NCBI RefSeq assembly: GCF_003820355.1
Contig: NZ_RPOK01000003.1
Coordinates: forward strand, 39,685 to 103,684
DNA from: Paralteromonas sediminis
GTDB taxonomy: Bacteria > Pseudomonadota > Gammaproteobacteria > Enterobacterales > Alteromonadaceae
Direction: 5' to 3'
DNA: 64,000 nt
This document shows positions 27,207 to 36,656 of the stretch, piece by piece. The position numbers and the translations under genes were made by a program. The first letter of the stretch is position 1; each line of letters opens with the position of its first letter. Below the pieces are notes generated by a model. The model had not been told where the DNA came from. It saw nothing but the letters and a program-made list of their open reading frames with translations, and did no database searches.

Positions 27207-28179
27207 CCTCAGCCGCGCTTTTTTAAGGCAGAAGCTTGCGATTGCTCTGATCGTTTTCTTATCTGTTCAGGGTGCTGCTTTCGTCGGCACATTGGTAGCG
27301 TCTTATATTTCGCAACAAGACGCGTTGTCTGAAGTTTTACAGCGTATTAGCCTGGACACATCGAGACTTGACCTTGGTAACGATGAGTTAAACTCAGTAC
27401 CCAACAGGCCAGACATTGCACACTACATCGATAGCCTTAATACCTATTTGATCGACAAAAGTATGCCGCTTCAGCTGGTTAGTATTAACGGTATAAAAGG
27501 TGACAAAGATCCATTTACTTTTTCTAATACCGTGTCTTCTGAATTGTTGTCCAATGAACAAAAAGTCACGTTAGCGCTCAGTAAGCCCCCGCTTTATAGT
27601 GGCCTTAGCGTGAGTTATCTTGCCCTGTTCTCGGTACTCTGCTGGTTGCTGCTGCCCACACGTAAGCAGCGTCTCAAAGGTGCACAGGCACATTCAGGCA
27701 ATGAAAAGTCCGAGACACCTAATCAGCATAACTCTCAGAACAATCAGCCAGTAAAAAACGTTGTTATCAATTTAAAGACCAAAACACTCTCGCTGGAAGG
27801 TGAAGAAGAAAGCATCGTTTTACAAAACAAACCGCTTTGTTTTTATATCGCACTGTTAAAATATTGCGCAAAGCACCCCAATAGTCATTTAAACCATCAG
27901 CAAGCCATTCCGGAAGAGCTTCTCAAACTTGCAAATGACGCCTTCGCCAAACTGATTGAACTCGGCCATACCAAACGCAAAAGACCTGATTTCTCTGCGA
28001 ATTTAGATAAAACGCTCAGTGAAATAAGAGCTGTATTAGACGAGTTGTTTATTGCTCTTCCCCAACAGAAGCAAAAGTATTACCCACCTCGCGCACAAGG
28101 CGAAGGTTCGAGATCAAAACAACACTCCTATGCCCTAACCCAGCTTAATAAAGGTGATGTAACCTTCATTGAAAATTGA
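27199..28179 (+). CDS. Unknown membrane protein with possible C-terminal winged helix
   Basis: No family recognised. The 326 residues from the ATG at 27199 (eight bases after GCAGGAGG) contain a helix at about 12-36, a probable periplasmic domain of about 100 residues, a second helix at about 135-152 (LSVSYLALFSVLCWLLLP), a polar Q/N-rich linker and a cytoplasmic C-terminal half. That half starts VVINLKTKTLSLEGEEESIVLQNKPLCFYIALLKYC, which resembles the beta-sheet and first helix of OmpR-type winged helices; SEIRAVLDELF could be the recognition helix and SYALTQLNKGDVTFIE the wing hairpin. It is translationally coupled to the PhnD-like protein, suggesting a one-component transmembrane regulator. 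This is an inference from pattern only. Confidence 0.5.
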   Translation: MSNLSRAFLRQKLAIALIVFLSVQGAAFVGTLVASYISQQDALSEVLQRISLDTSRLDLGNDELNSVPNRPDIAHYIDSLNTYLIDKSMPLQLVSINGIKGDKDPFTFSNTVSSELLSNEQKVTLALSKPPLYSGLSVSYLALFSVLCWLLLPTRKQRLKGAQAHSGNEKSETPNQHNSQNNQPVKNVVINLKTKTLSLEGEEESIVLQNKPLCFYIALLKYCAKHPNSHLNHQQAIPEELLKLANDAFAKLIELGHTKRKRPDFSANLDKTLSEIRAVLDELFIALPQQKQKYYPPRAQGEGSRSKQHSYALTQLNKGDVTFIEN

Positions 28180-28236
28180 TTCGGTGCCTGCAACAGGCTA
28201 TGGTTGCACCTAAAACACGCACAATAATTAGAATCT

Positions 28237-28860
28237 ATGTCAGCACCGCTTATAATTGCGATTTCTGGGGCCTCCGGTTCCGGTAAATCTCTGTTCACAG
28301 AGAACCTGTTTAATGCTTTTTCGGAGAAAGGCAGACCGGTTCAAATACTGAGAGAAGATCACTACTACCGGGCACAGGATCACCTTGCCATGGAAGATAG
28401 AGAAAAGACCAATTACGATCACCCCAACGCCTTTGAGCATGAACTGCTCAAGTCACATTTACAGAACCTGCGCGATGGCAAGTCAATCGAATACCCCCAT
28501 TATTGTTTTAAAACACATACTCGATTAGCTAAAACAGAAACGCTTCAACCAGCACCGGTTATCATCCTTGAAGGCATCATGTTGTTAGCAAGGCCTGAGT
28601 TATTACCGCTGTATAATGTGAAGATATTCATCGACACACCGCTGGACATATGTCTAATGCGAAGAATGATTCGGGACGTTAAGGAACGTGGCAGAAGCCT
28701 TGAATCAGTAGCTCGTCAGTACGAAGCAACTGTTAAGCCTATGTATCATCAGTTTATTGAACCCAGTCGCTTTACCGCTGATGTCAACGTGACACAAGGC
28801 GGGATGAATCAAATAGCACTTGATGTTATCAAGTCTCACATTAGCCAGACCTTACTGTAG
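28237..28860 (+). CDS. udk: Uridine kinase
   Basis: A 207-residue pyrimidine nucleoside kinase that phosphorylates uridine or cytidine. The P-loop GASGSGKS is at 11-18, the [11 protein letters not shown] segment holds the catalytic aspartate, [13 protein letters not shown] is the nucleoside-binding region and [12 protein letters not shown] is the lid. The family match is clear along the full length, although SLF replaces the more common STF after the P-loop. It is followed 11 bases later by a nucleoside transporter gene, which supports a salvage role. Confidence 0.9.
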   Translation: MSAPLIIAISGASGSGKSLFTENLFNAFSEKGRPVQILREDHYYRAQDHLAMEDREKTNYDHPNAFEHELLKSHLQNLRDGKSIEYPHYCFKTHTRLAKTETLQPAPVIILEGIMLLARPELLPLYNVKIFIDTPLDICLMRRMIRDVKERGRSLESVARQYEATVKPMYHQFIEPSRFTADVNVTQGGMNQIALDVIKSHISQTLL

Positions 28861-28871
28861 GGAAACAAAAT

Positions 28872-30080
28872 ATGGGTATTATTGGAGTTATTCTTCTTCT
28901 GGCGTTGGCGTTTGCCCTCAGTTTGAACAGAAGCGCAATCAACTGGCGAACAGTAGGTGGCGCATTTGCGATTCAAGCCTCGATTGGCGCATTCATTTTA
29001 TATTTCGAGCCAGGTATTCAAATGTTGTTGGCGATATCGGATTTTGTCGCCCAAATAATCGCTTTTAGTCAAAGTGGCATTGATTTCTTGTTTGGCCCCG
29101 TAGGCAATATGTCTCTGGGCTTTGTTTTTGCATTCAATGTGTTACCTGTCATCATTTTCTTTTCGGCACTGATCGCCGTGCTGTACCACCTAAAGATTAT
29201 GAGCTGGGTAATTAAGATCATTGGGGGTGTACTGCAGAAAGCGCTGCGTACCAGCCAACCTGAATCTATGTCTGCGGCAGCAAATATTTTTGTCGGACAA
29301 ACTGAAGCGCCTTTGGTAGTAAAACCTTTCATTCCACATATGACCCGCTCAGAATTGTTTGCTGTTATGGTCGGCGGTTTGGCATCCATCGCAGGTTCAG
29401 TAATGGCCGGGTACGCGGGGCTCGGCGTGGAGCTCAAGTATTTACTTGCGGCCAGCTTTATGGCGGCACCAGGGGGCTTGCTCATGGCAAAAATTATGCT
29501 ACCTGAAACCGAGCAACCTAAAAATGATTTGAGCGAAATTAATACTGAAGACGCCAGCTACGCGAATGTATTTGATGCGGCGGCAAGCGGCGCTGCATCT
29601 GGTTTGCAGTTGGCACTAAATGTTGGCGCTATGCTATTAGCATTCGTTGCACTTATCGCCATGTTAAATGGGGGGATAGGCTGGTTAGGTTCGCTCTTTG
29701 GTTACGAAGACGTTACCTTTCAGTTGATCTTGGGGTACCTGCTACAACCTTTAGCATGGGCTATTGGGGTGCCTTGGCAAGAAGCCCAATTGGCTGGAAG
29801 TTTTATTGGCCAAAAAGTAGTAGTGAATGAATTTGTTGCCTATATCGACTTCGTGAAATACAAAGAGGACTTATCAGCAGGTACTCAGGCTATCGTTACC
29901 TTTGCCCTATGTGGGTTTGCCAACTTTTCTTCTATTGCTATTTTAATGGGAGGCATTGGTGCGCTGGCGCCCACAAGACGAAAAGAAATTGCCACTTTGG
30001 GTTTGAGGGCTGTTATTGCCGCTACCTTTGCAAACTTAATGAGTGCATCATTGGCAGGCATATATTTGTCTATCGCCTAA
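28872..30080 (+). CDS. Concentrative nucleoside transporter (NupC/CNT family)
   Basis: A 402-residue inner membrane symporter for nucleosides. CNT hallmarks are [25 protein letters not shown], the conserved [25 protein letters not shown] with the GQTEAPL substrate motif, [16 protein letters not shown] and [14 protein letters not shown]. Eight or more hydrophobic segments are present. Its position 11 bases after udk indicates one operon for import and phosphorylation of pyrimidine nucleosides. The exact specificity (pyrimidine, or broad with proton or sodium coupling) cannot be read from the sequence. Confidence 0.9.
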   Translation: MGIIGVILLLALAFALSLNRSAINWRTVGGAFAIQASIGAFILYFEPGIQMLLAISDFVAQIIAFSQSGIDFLFGPVGNMSLGFVFAFNVLPVIIFFSALIAVLYHLKIMSWVIKIIGGVLQKALRTSQPESMSAAANIFVGQTEAPLVVKPFIPHMTRSELFAVMVGGLASIAGSVMAGYAGLGVELKYLLAASFMAAPGGLLMAKIMLPETEQPKNDLSEINTEDASYANVFDAAASGAASGLQLALNVGAMLLAFVALIAMLNGGIGWLGSLFGYEDVTFQLILGYLLQPLAWAIGVPWQEAQLAGSFIGQKVVVNEFVAYIDFVKYKEDLSAGTQAIVTFALCGFANFSSIAILMGGIGALAPTRRKEIATLGLRAVIAATFANLMSASLAGIYLSIA

Positions 30081-30121
30081 GCTGGTACACTAGGCTGTGA
30101 AATTAGTTTTGAGATAATAAT

Positions 30122-30961
30122 ATGAAATTAGAAGCCGTTGACTATCGCGCACCCGATGCGCAACAACAGTTTACTCGTTCACTGAGAGAAACCGGATTTG
30201 GGGTCCTCAAAAATCACCCTATTGATCAGGATAAGGTCGCAAACATCTATCAACTCGCCAGTACTTTTTTTGCTGACCAAAGCAAGCATGACTTCGCTTT
30301 TAATGTTGATACACAAGACGGGTACTTTCCCCAGTCTGTATCGGAAGTTGCAAAAGGCCACAAGGTCAAAGATATCAAGGAATATTTCCACTTTTATCCT
30401 TGGGGTCAGTGCCCTGAAGCGCTCAGAGGTCCGTTGCAGGAATACTATGACAATGCCAATGCATTGGCTCAGGAACTGCTTGGCTGGGTTCAAAACAATG
30501 CACCTGCAGACGTTCAGTCGGCGTTTAGTATGCCTTTATCTTCTATGATAGAGAACAGCGACAAAACACTGTTACGTGTGTTGCATTACCCCCCTATGCA
30601 AGGTGATGAAGCACCTGATGCAATCAGAGCCGCTGCCCATGAAGATATTAATTTGCTGACAATTCTTCCAGCAGCCAATGAGCCTGGCTTACAGGTAAAA
30701 ACAAAAGAGGGTTCTTGGTTAGATGTGCCTTGTGACTTCGGTAATTTGATCGTCAACATTGGTGACATGTTGCAGGAAGCATCTGGTCATTATTACCCTT
30801 CGACCACACACAGAGTCATAAACCCCGAGGGAACCGACACCCAAAAAGCCCGGATATCTTTGCCATTATTCTTGCATCCTCGTCCAGATGTGGTGCTGTC
30901 CGAAAGGTATACCGCGGACAGCTATCTTACCGAGCGACTAAAAGAGCTTGGCGTTATCTAA
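30122..30961 (+). CDS. 2OG-Fe(II) oxygenase, isopenicillin N synthase-like
   Basis: A 279-residue non-haem iron dioxygenase. The iron triad is visible as H173-x-D175 (AAHEDINLLTILP) and H230 (STTHRVINP), and the 2-oxoglutarate-binding R-x-S pair is R244/S246 (KARISLPLFLHP). The N-terminal domain (ETGFGVLKNHPID) matches the DIOX_N region of plant-type dioxygenases. The substrate is unknown. It sits 41 bases after the nucleoside transporter, so action on a nucleoside or base is possible but unproven. Its last 8 bases overlap the end of the convergent TPR gene. Confidence 0.82.
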   Translation: MKLEAVDYRAPDAQQQFTRSLRETGFGVLKNHPIDQDKVANIYQLASTFFADQSKHDFAFNVDTQDGYFPQSVSEVAKGHKVKDIKEYFHFYPWGQCPEALRGPLQEYYDNANALAQELLGWVQNNAPADVQSAFSMPLSSMIENSDKTLLRVLHYPPMQGDEAPDAIRAAAHEDINLLTILPAANEPGLQVKTKEGSWLDVPCDFGNLIVNIGDMLQEASGHYYPSTTHRVINPEGTDTQKARISLPLFLHPRPDVVLSERYTADSYLTERLKELGVI

Positions 30962-32114
30962 CGCCGCTCTGCAACGCTGAGAGTTTGCCACGATAGCGCG
31001 TTTTGTCTTCTTCTAATGTAGCATGGCGCGCAGCGCGCTCCAGGAATTTCACCGCCTGAGTGATATCACCCAGTTCGTAATAAGCACTTCCCATACCATA
31101 GTGAAATTCATGGCGTGCGTTATCTAGTCGAATCGCTTTGCGATAAAGCGACAGTGCTCGCTCATAGTCTCCACTTCCCCGGGCCTCTTCAGCAAGAATG
31201 AAATGATAAAAGGGGTTATCACGTCTAGCGATGGCGACCCGAGCATCGAGCTTTTCAGCCTTTTTTAGCTGTCCCATGGCGCGATATAAAATCGCTAAAT
31301 TTTCATATACTGTATAGCTTTGTGGCCGTAAGTCAGCAGCGTAGTGGTAAGCTTTTTCAGCGAGATCGTATTCACCCTTCATGCGATAAAGCACGCCTAA
31401 GTTTATCCAGATGTCATCTAACATAGGCGCATATTCAGCCGCCGCATTTAAATAGTGATAAGCGAGCACAAAGTCGCTGGCAATCAGCGCGTCAGCTGCA
31501 CGATTGTTATAAAACAATGCGAGTATTTGCTGCTTGCTCATCTTGTGAGTGCGGAACAGATTTCGCATTTCTTGTGGGTCAAAATCAATAATAACGGCCC
31601 TTTGTTTAACATTAGAACCCAAGGTGGACTCACCGGTTTTCAATTCAAGGTTAACATGGCCATTTAACAGGCTAACACCCTGCCGCCGAGTCCAATATTC
31701 GGGTACGTCAACCGTATAGAACTGTGTTTGCAAACCGGCATAATTTGCCATGCTGTATGTCATGATTGTCATTGAAAGGCAATTTGCCACACCAGTATTA
31801 AAGGTCTCACTGGCTGTCGCTGTCGCCTCGTTGCTGTATTTCAATCCTAGATAGGCGCGGTTAAAAACTGCTCTGGAAAGCAGCTTTATTTTATCTTCAT
31901 TACTTCTTCCAACACCCACAGCCTCATCAACAAATTCTTTTGCGTCTTTATTTAGCGCAAATACCTGCTCCATGGACTCAATGTTGCGGGACTGATAGTC
32001 GGGAAAAAGCGCGTCGTTGAACAGGGCTTCTCGGTCAGCGGCTTGATAAGCTTGTGGTGTTGCCGTGCACCCAGCCACAGCTATTAAAGTAATGAGTACA
32101 AGTAATCGCGTCAT
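30954..32114 (-). CDS. Transglutaminase-like and TPR lipoprotein
   Basis: A 386-residue lipoprotein (lipobox VAGC, Cys16). The N-terminal half looks like a transglutaminase-like or SirB1-type cysteine domain: C112 in VANCLSMT, H153 in LNGHVNLEL and an aspartate in VIIDFDP give a plausible Cys-His-Asp set. The C-terminal half (about 215-380) is a run of roughly four tetratricopeptide repeats (for example AEKAYHYAADLRPQSYTVYE). The combination suggests a periplasm-facing scaffold with possible peptidase or acyl-transfer activity. The target is unknown. It is monocistronic. Confidence 0.7.
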   Translation of the reverse strand: MTRLLVLITLIAVAGCTATPQAYQAADREALFNDALFPDYQSRNIESMEQVFALNKDAKEFVDEAVGVGRSNEDKIKLLSRAVFNRAYLGLKYSNEATATASETFNTGVANCLSMTIMTYSMANYAGLQTQFYTVDVPEYWTRRQGVSLLNGHVNLELKTGESTLGSNVKQRAVIIDFDPQEMRNLFRTHKMSKQQILALFYNNRAADALIASDFVLAYHYLNAAAEYAPMLDDIWINLGVLYRMKGEYDLAEKAYHYAADLRPQSYTVYENLAILYRAMGQLKKAEKLDARVAIARRDNPFYHFILAEEARGSGDYERALSLYRKAIRLDNARHEFHYGMGSAYYELGDITQAVKFLERAARHATLEEDKTRYRGKLSALQSGVR

Positions 32115-32289
32115 GTTGTCACCTCACTTTTACATGCTCGCTGTAATAAGTATAGCTGACAATATGACTATCGCCCCTGAGCGTAACAGCTAGTTACAAT
32201 CAAGGTTACAAATGTTTAATCAACTAAAATTTAGCACTATGAGTAAAAACTGGTAGGCAATCGTGCCTTCGTTCTCAAAGGAGCAAATA

Positions 32290-32784
32290 ATGTTTCGCAA
32301 AGTATCTCTATTCGCTATAGGTTTGTCTTTCGCAATCTCAACGGTCGCCCTTGCCGGAAATTACAAGGCTAAAAAAGATATTGTTGACACTGCCGCCAGT
32401 GTCTCTGATTTTTCGACATTAGTTACTGCAGTTCAGGCAGCTGGACTTGTTGACACGCTTAAAAGCGATGGTCCCTTCACTGTATTCGCACCCACTAATG
32501 AAGCCTTTGCGGCGCTGCCTGACGGCACGTTAGAGTCGTTATTAAAACCAGAAAACAAAGAAAAGCTGGTGAGCATTCTGACCTATCATGTAGTCGCAGG
32601 TGAGGTAAAAGCAGCGGATGTAGTCAGTCTTTCACAAGCTGAGACTGTGCAAGGTGACACCATTGATATAAAAACAAAATACGGCAAAGTGATGATAGAC
32701 GGTGCCACCGTTACACAAACCGACATTGCAACGAGTAATGGCGTGATTCATATCATCGATAAAGTTATTTTACCTAATAGCTAA
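32290..32784 (+). CDS. Secreted fasciclin-domain protein
   Basis: A 164-residue exported protein: a signal peptide ([20 protein letters not shown], cleaved near ALA-G) followed by one FAS1 domain. The domain's H1 and H2 boxes are visible as [15 protein letters not shown] and the late [12 protein letters not shown], with the [15 protein letters not shown] core between. FAS1 proteins act in adhesion or surface association; single-domain bacterial versions have no assigned role. The ATG at 32290 follows AAGGAGCAAATA, so the longer opening from 32263 is rejected. Confidence 0.88.
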   Translation: MFRKVSLFAIGLSFAISTVALAGNYKAKKDIVDTAASVSDFSTLVTAVQAAGLVDTLKSDGPFTVFAPTNEAFAALPDGTLESLLKPENKEKLVSILTYHVVAGEVKAADVVSLSQAETVQGDTIDIKTKYGKVMIDGATVTQTDIATSNGVIHIIDKVILPNS

Positions 32785-32791
32785 ACACGTC

Positions 32792-33613
32792 CTAAGCATG
32801 CTGACAGGTCGGGCAAAGATAGAGTCGCCGCCCGGCCATGTCCGTTTTTTCCACGGGTGTTTTACAATTTATACAGGGTCGCTGAGCCTGGCCAAAAACC
32901 GCAAAACGGTAATACTCAAATTCATCTCTGCTAGCCTGTAGCGAGCGTTTAATGTCTTCAGAGACACAAATCCCGTTGGTTTCATAACTTCTTCGGGTAA
33001 TGCTCAGCAGCGCATTGGCAAGCGCATGCCTTTTGTCGTCTGAGAGTTCTCCGAGTTTTTTAAACGGATGTATACCAACTGAAAATAAGACTTCGCTGCG
33101 CAAGTAATTGCCTGTACCTGCCAAAAATGACTGGTCGAGCAACAAATTTGCCAAGCGTCTTTTGGAAAACCGACTTTCCTTCAGCCTAGTCAGTACGGTC
33201 TCTATGGTCGTATCGTCATCCAATAGGTCCGGGCCCAATTTTGCCAAAAATGAATGTGAACCAAGTTCACTGGAATGCAGCACGTCAATGTCTGAAGCAC
33301 TGTATAACCTCGCCTCTCCTTTGTCGGTTTCAATTTTAATTCTCAGTTGTCGGTTAGATTCAAAAGTTTGCCCTCGTTCTACACATACCCACTTTCCATA
33401 CAACTGATTATGACTGTAAATAACATAACCTGAACTAAAACCAATAAGTAAAGCTTTGGCTTTAGGTTTGACGTAATCAATGTTGTACCCCTTCAGATGT
33501 TTGATATGGGTGTTGAGTCTAGCTAGACCAAAAGCAATGTTATTGCACCCCTGACCAACCAAGACTCGGGCTATTTCATCGGCAGCATGTTTAATTTCTG
33601 GGCCTTCTGGCAT
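32792..33613 (-). CDS. nei: Endonuclease VIII-like DNA glycosylase
   Basis: A 273-residue bifunctional glycosylase/AP lyase for oxidised pyrimidines. The N-terminus MPEGPEI provides the catalytic P2 and E3, the helix-two-turn-helix region contains LLDQSFLAGTGNYLRSEVLF, and a C-terminal zinc finger has CINCK and CPTCQ pairs. The MPEGPEI start and overall layout favour Nei over MutM. It lies 24 bases after the histidine kinase gene and could be read through from it. Confidence 0.88.
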   Translation of the reverse strand: MPEGPEIKHAADEIARVLVGQGCNNIAFGLARLNTHIKHLKGYNIDYVKPKAKALLIGFSSGYVIYSHNQLYGKWVCVERGQTFESNRQLRIKIETDKGEARLYSASDIDVLHSSELGSHSFLAKLGPDLLDDDTTIETVLTRLKESRFSKRRLANLLLDQSFLAGTGNYLRSEVLFSVGIHPFKKLGELSDDKRHALANALLSITRRSYETNGICVSEDIKRSLQASRDEFEYYRFAVFGQAQRPCINCKTPVEKTDMAGRRLYLCPTCQHA

Positions 33614-33637
33614 ACCCTGATCACCTTCGAAAAACCG

Positions 33638-35011
33638 TTATGCCGACAAAGGAAGGCTGATTGAACAACACAATCCAGGAGAGCCTTCACTATGTGGGTT
33701 TTCCTTAAACAACAAGCTGCCCTTGTGCAATTTGACGACTGCGTTGACCATCGCCAAGCCCAGTCCATAACCCGCAGTATTTCTGCTGTCGTCAGCACGA
33801 AAAAAGCGTCGGGTGACTTTTTCTGTAAGCGCTTGAGGGATGCCAGGACCACTGTCACACACATGCACAATGGCCTCTCGATTGTGGCAGCTGAGTACTA
33901 ACGTAATGGTGCCATTTTCAGGGGTGAATTTGATGGCATTGTCGAGCACATTGGCCAGAGCCTGGAATAATAGGTCCCGGTCGCCCTCAACCATTGCTGG
34001 ATTAATCTGGTGTTGAACATTGATCGCTTTATCCTCAGCAACGGGGCCATATAACTCAATCACATCCTCTAAAATGGTGTTGAGCGAATACACTGCAAAT
34101 GCCTGTCTTTTTTTGTTCGATTCAACGTCAGCAATTCGCAGCAGGCCTTTAAACATAGCCATGATACCGTCGACTTCTTTTAACAATCGGGACCGATGCT
34201 CATGGTCACTAACATGCTCTATGTCTGCCCGCAGTCGAGTAAGTGGGGTGCGAAGATCATGTGCAATATTATCTGTAACTGACTTAATGCTTTGCACCAT
34301 TTGGTCAAGCTCGTCTAATGTCCGGTTGAGCGCACTGGACAATTGGCTTAAATCATCCCAGCTGCTATCAATGGGCAAGCGCTCATGCAATGCCCCCTCT
34401 TGTACAATTCTGTCAGTGGTATCGGCAATTCTGTTGATTCTGTCAACCACATAGTAACCCACCCACAAGCTCAGGCCGCTAATGAGTATCATGGTGCCAA
34501 TCATAAGCCAGCCAAAAGTTCTGGCAACCCATTGCGCCACGTTTAAATCGTGAACATCTCGCGCCACAATAAGTTGACTGCCGTCTGACAACGTGACCTG
34601 TTTCAACATGAGTACAGCGTCTATACCTGACATCAGGGAATCGTCAAAATGGTCCGGGTCATATTGCACAGGCTCGCGTTCAGCCTCACGCCCCAATTGT
34701 GGCCAGTACAAAAAATCAGAACGCGGGGTCAAGCTGCCATCCTGCTTAAAGGCATAAAAGAAATTACGTTTTAATGGGTCTACTTTTGCATCAAGTGCTG
34801 CATTAAACGCTTCGACACCATGCAACTCATAAAGTCGAGATAGTCCATCCAGTTCTGCCTCTATGGCAACTTGAGACTCCTTAAGAAACACCTGATTGGT
34901 GGCAAGATGTAAGAAGTAGGCCACAAACAAAACGCCTAGCGTTAAAAGAAACGTGAAGAGTGCGCCAACCTGAAAGCTCGAACTTCTTGAAAAATGGCCG
35001 ATTGCCTTCAT
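33638..35011 (-). CDS. Sensor histidine kinase
   Basis: A 457-residue two-helix membrane kinase. Helices at about 14-36 and 165-190 flank a periplasmic sensor of about 130 residues, and a HAMP domain follows (VVDRINRIADTTDRIVQEG). The phospho-acceptor histidine is in NIAHDLRTPLTRLRADIEH, the N-box is NVLDNAIKFTPENG and the G-boxes are DSGPGIP and GYGLGLAMVNAVV. All kinase motifs are intact. It overlaps the response regulator by four bases (ATGA), a firm sign that they are partners. The signal is unknown, but a binding-protein gene precedes the pair. Confidence 0.92.
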   Translation of the reverse strand: MKAIGHFSRSSSFQVGALFTFLLTLGVLFVAYFLHLATNQVFLKESQVAIEAELDGLSRLYELHGVEAFNAALDAKVDPLKRNFFYAFKQDGSLTPRSDFLYWPQLGREAEREPVQYDPDHFDDSLMSGIDAVLMLKQVTLSDGSQLIVARDVHDLNVAQWVARTFGWLMIGTMILISGLSLWVGYYVVDRINRIADTTDRIVQEGALHERLPIDSSWDDLSQLSSALNRTLDELDQMVQSIKSVTDNIAHDLRTPLTRLRADIEHVSDHEHRSRLLKEVDGIMAMFKGLLRIADVESNKKRQAFAVYSLNTILEDVIELYGPVAEDKAINVQHQINPAMVEGDRDLLFQALANVLDNAIKFTPENGTITLVLSCHNREAIVHVCDSGPGIPQALTEKVTRRFFRADDSRNTAGYGLGLAMVNAVVKLHKGSLLFKENPHSEGSPGLCCSISLPLSA

Positions 35012-35691
35012 GATGTCTGGCTTGCTACAAGATACCCAGCGCCTCTCACTGTTTTGATAATAGGCGTTGGAAAGCCTTTATCAATTTTCTGTCGTAAACG
35101 GCTAATGTGCACATCAATAATGTTGGTTTGAGGGTCAAAGTTGTAATCCCATACTTTCTCCAGCAGCATAGTTCTTGTCACAATTTGTCCCTGATTGCGT
35201 AAAAGAAACTCCAGCAGTTTGAACTCACGAGTTTGCAATGGTATTTCTTTTTCTCCCCGCTTCACTCTACGTGTAATGAGATTGAGCGACAAATCACTTA
35301 CATTGATAGTGGTTGGCTCATTGCCGTTTGCCAGACTTCGGCTATGCATGACGTCTAACCGAGCAAGCAACTCTTCAAAAGCAAACGGTTTGGCCAGGTA
35401 ATCATCCGCACCAGCGCGCAATCCATTTACTTTATCTTCAACTTTATCGAGCGCGCTCAAAAATAAGGTGGGAGTGTCGATGCCTTCATCTCTTAGCGCT
35501 TGTAACAACGACACGCCATCAATAGAGGGCAACATTCTGTCAAGAATCAAAATATCGTAAGAACCTGACTGAGCGAGTCCAAGCCCTTCTCTTCCGTCAT
35601 GCGCCACGTCCACGGTATGCCCAACTTCAGCTAGGCCGTTATGAATAAACGCAGATACCTCTTCATCATCTTCAACAATTAGAATGTGCAT
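35008..35691 (-). CDS. OmpR-family response regulator
   Basis: A 227-residue regulator: a receiver domain (MHILIVEDDEEVSAFI with the acidic pair; phospho-aspartate in ILILDRMLP; conserved lysine in YLAKPFAFEEL) and a C-terminal winged helix (LSLNLITRRVKRGEKEIPL, QTREFKLLEFLLRN, NIIDVHISRLRQKID, TVRGAGYLV). The start at 35691 is the natural receiver start; the in-frame extension to 35760 encodes unrelated residues and is rejected. It is partnered with the overlapping histidine kinase. Confidence 0.93.
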   Translation of the reverse strand: MHILIVEDDEEVSAFIHNGLAEVGHTVDVAHDGREGLGLAQSGSYDILILDRMLPSIDGVSLLQALRDEGIDTPTLFLSALDKVEDKVNGLRAGADDYLAKPFAFEELLARLDVMHSRSLANGNEPTTINVSDLSLNLITRRVKRGEKEIPLQTREFKLLEFLLRNQGQIVTRTMLLEKVWDYNFDPQTNIIDVHISRLRQKIDKGFPTPIIKTVRGAGYLVASQTS

Positions 35692-35766
35692 GCCTATGGT
35701 CCCTCTTTGTAAAGTATGTGATACGCGCACATTTTCCAAAGAGATCGACATCATTGACACAAATAT

Positions 35767-36633
35767 CTATCGATCAGAATCCTCCCGTGTTCTACAACTT
35801 GCTTGTTTGCAATATTTGTCTAGTAGCGCGTTTATGAACCCATCTTGGTCGAGTTGCGTCATTGCCTGTTCTATCATGCGCTGATAAGCCAATCCCTTAC
35901 CCCTACGAGAAAAGGCCCTGTGCAAGCGCGCTTCTTGTTGATGCTTAAATGACGCTATCTCGACCGAAGTTTGATATTCCTCGGGTAACCAAGTTGGCGG
36001 CGTTTCAAGTAGCGCCAGTACATCCAGTCTTTGCTTGCGAAGTAAATCCAGTCCATCTCGCACATCAGCCACCAGGTATTTATTTATCGCAGTATCTTCG
36101 TCAAATGCAGGAAAATGATTGTCACCGCGTATCACGCCAACAAGGTAATTGGGGTTTCGTAAATCTGTATAGTCTTTCAGCGTTACAGAGCCTGCTTTAC
36201 TAACGTAAAAATAGACAGTGCGATACGCATTAATGCTGGCGTAGTTATTGGAAGAAAAACGCAAATAGGCTTCTCTCTCTTTGTTTTTTACTATCGCCGC
36301 AGCCATGTCAACCTGACCTGTTTTCAGCCACTGAACACATTTTGCCCAAGGACAAATTTTGTACTCGAATTGAATCCCTGTGATTTCTGAGATCGCGTTA
36401 TCTATATCAACTTCAAAGCCAGATACTTCCGATTTTTTATCACTGAACGTGATTGTATAGTAGGGTGGGAAATCAGAGACGGCGACGGTCAATTTAGCGT
36501 CTATGCGATTTTCATTGGCAATAGCCCCTGCCGACAATATCGCTATCAGTAAAAGAAAAACAAATGCCCGCAAGGCAACACCTATTATGCTTATAAAGCC
36601 CATACATAAGTTAATATATAAGTAATTGATCAT
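35767..36633 (-). CDS. Family 3 extracellular solute-binding protein
   Basis: About 270 mature residues of the amino-acid-binding SBP family 3 fold: LTVAVSDFPPYYTIT, SGFEVDIDNAISEITG, CVQWLKTGQVDMAAAIVKNKER and LVGVIRGDNHF are in the usual order. It is exported, but the start is uncertain: the ATG at 36633, an ATG at 36603, or a TTG at 36573 that follows an AGG box and gives the neatest signal peptide (RAFVFLLLIAILSAGAIA). No ABC transporter genes are near; the gene lies 75 bases upstream of a response regulator/kinase pair, so it may report ligand to the kinase. Four cysteines in the mature part could form disulfides. Confidence 0.72.
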   Translation of the reverse strand: MINYLYINLCMGFISIIGVALRAFVFLLLIAILSAGAIANENRIDAKLTVAVSDFPPYYTITFSDKKSEVSGFEVDIDNAISEITGIQFEYKICPWAKCVQWLKTGQVDMAAAIVKNKEREAYLRFSSNNYASINAYRTVYFYVSKAGSVTLKDYTDLRNPNYLVGVIRGDNHFPAFDEDTAINKYLVADVRDGLDLLRKQRLDVLALLETPPTWLPEEYQTSVEIASFKHQQEARLHRAFSRRGKGLAYQRMIEQAMTQLDQDGFINALLDKYCKQASCRTREDSDR

Positions 36634-36656
36634 ATATACGACAATAGTTTAAACAA

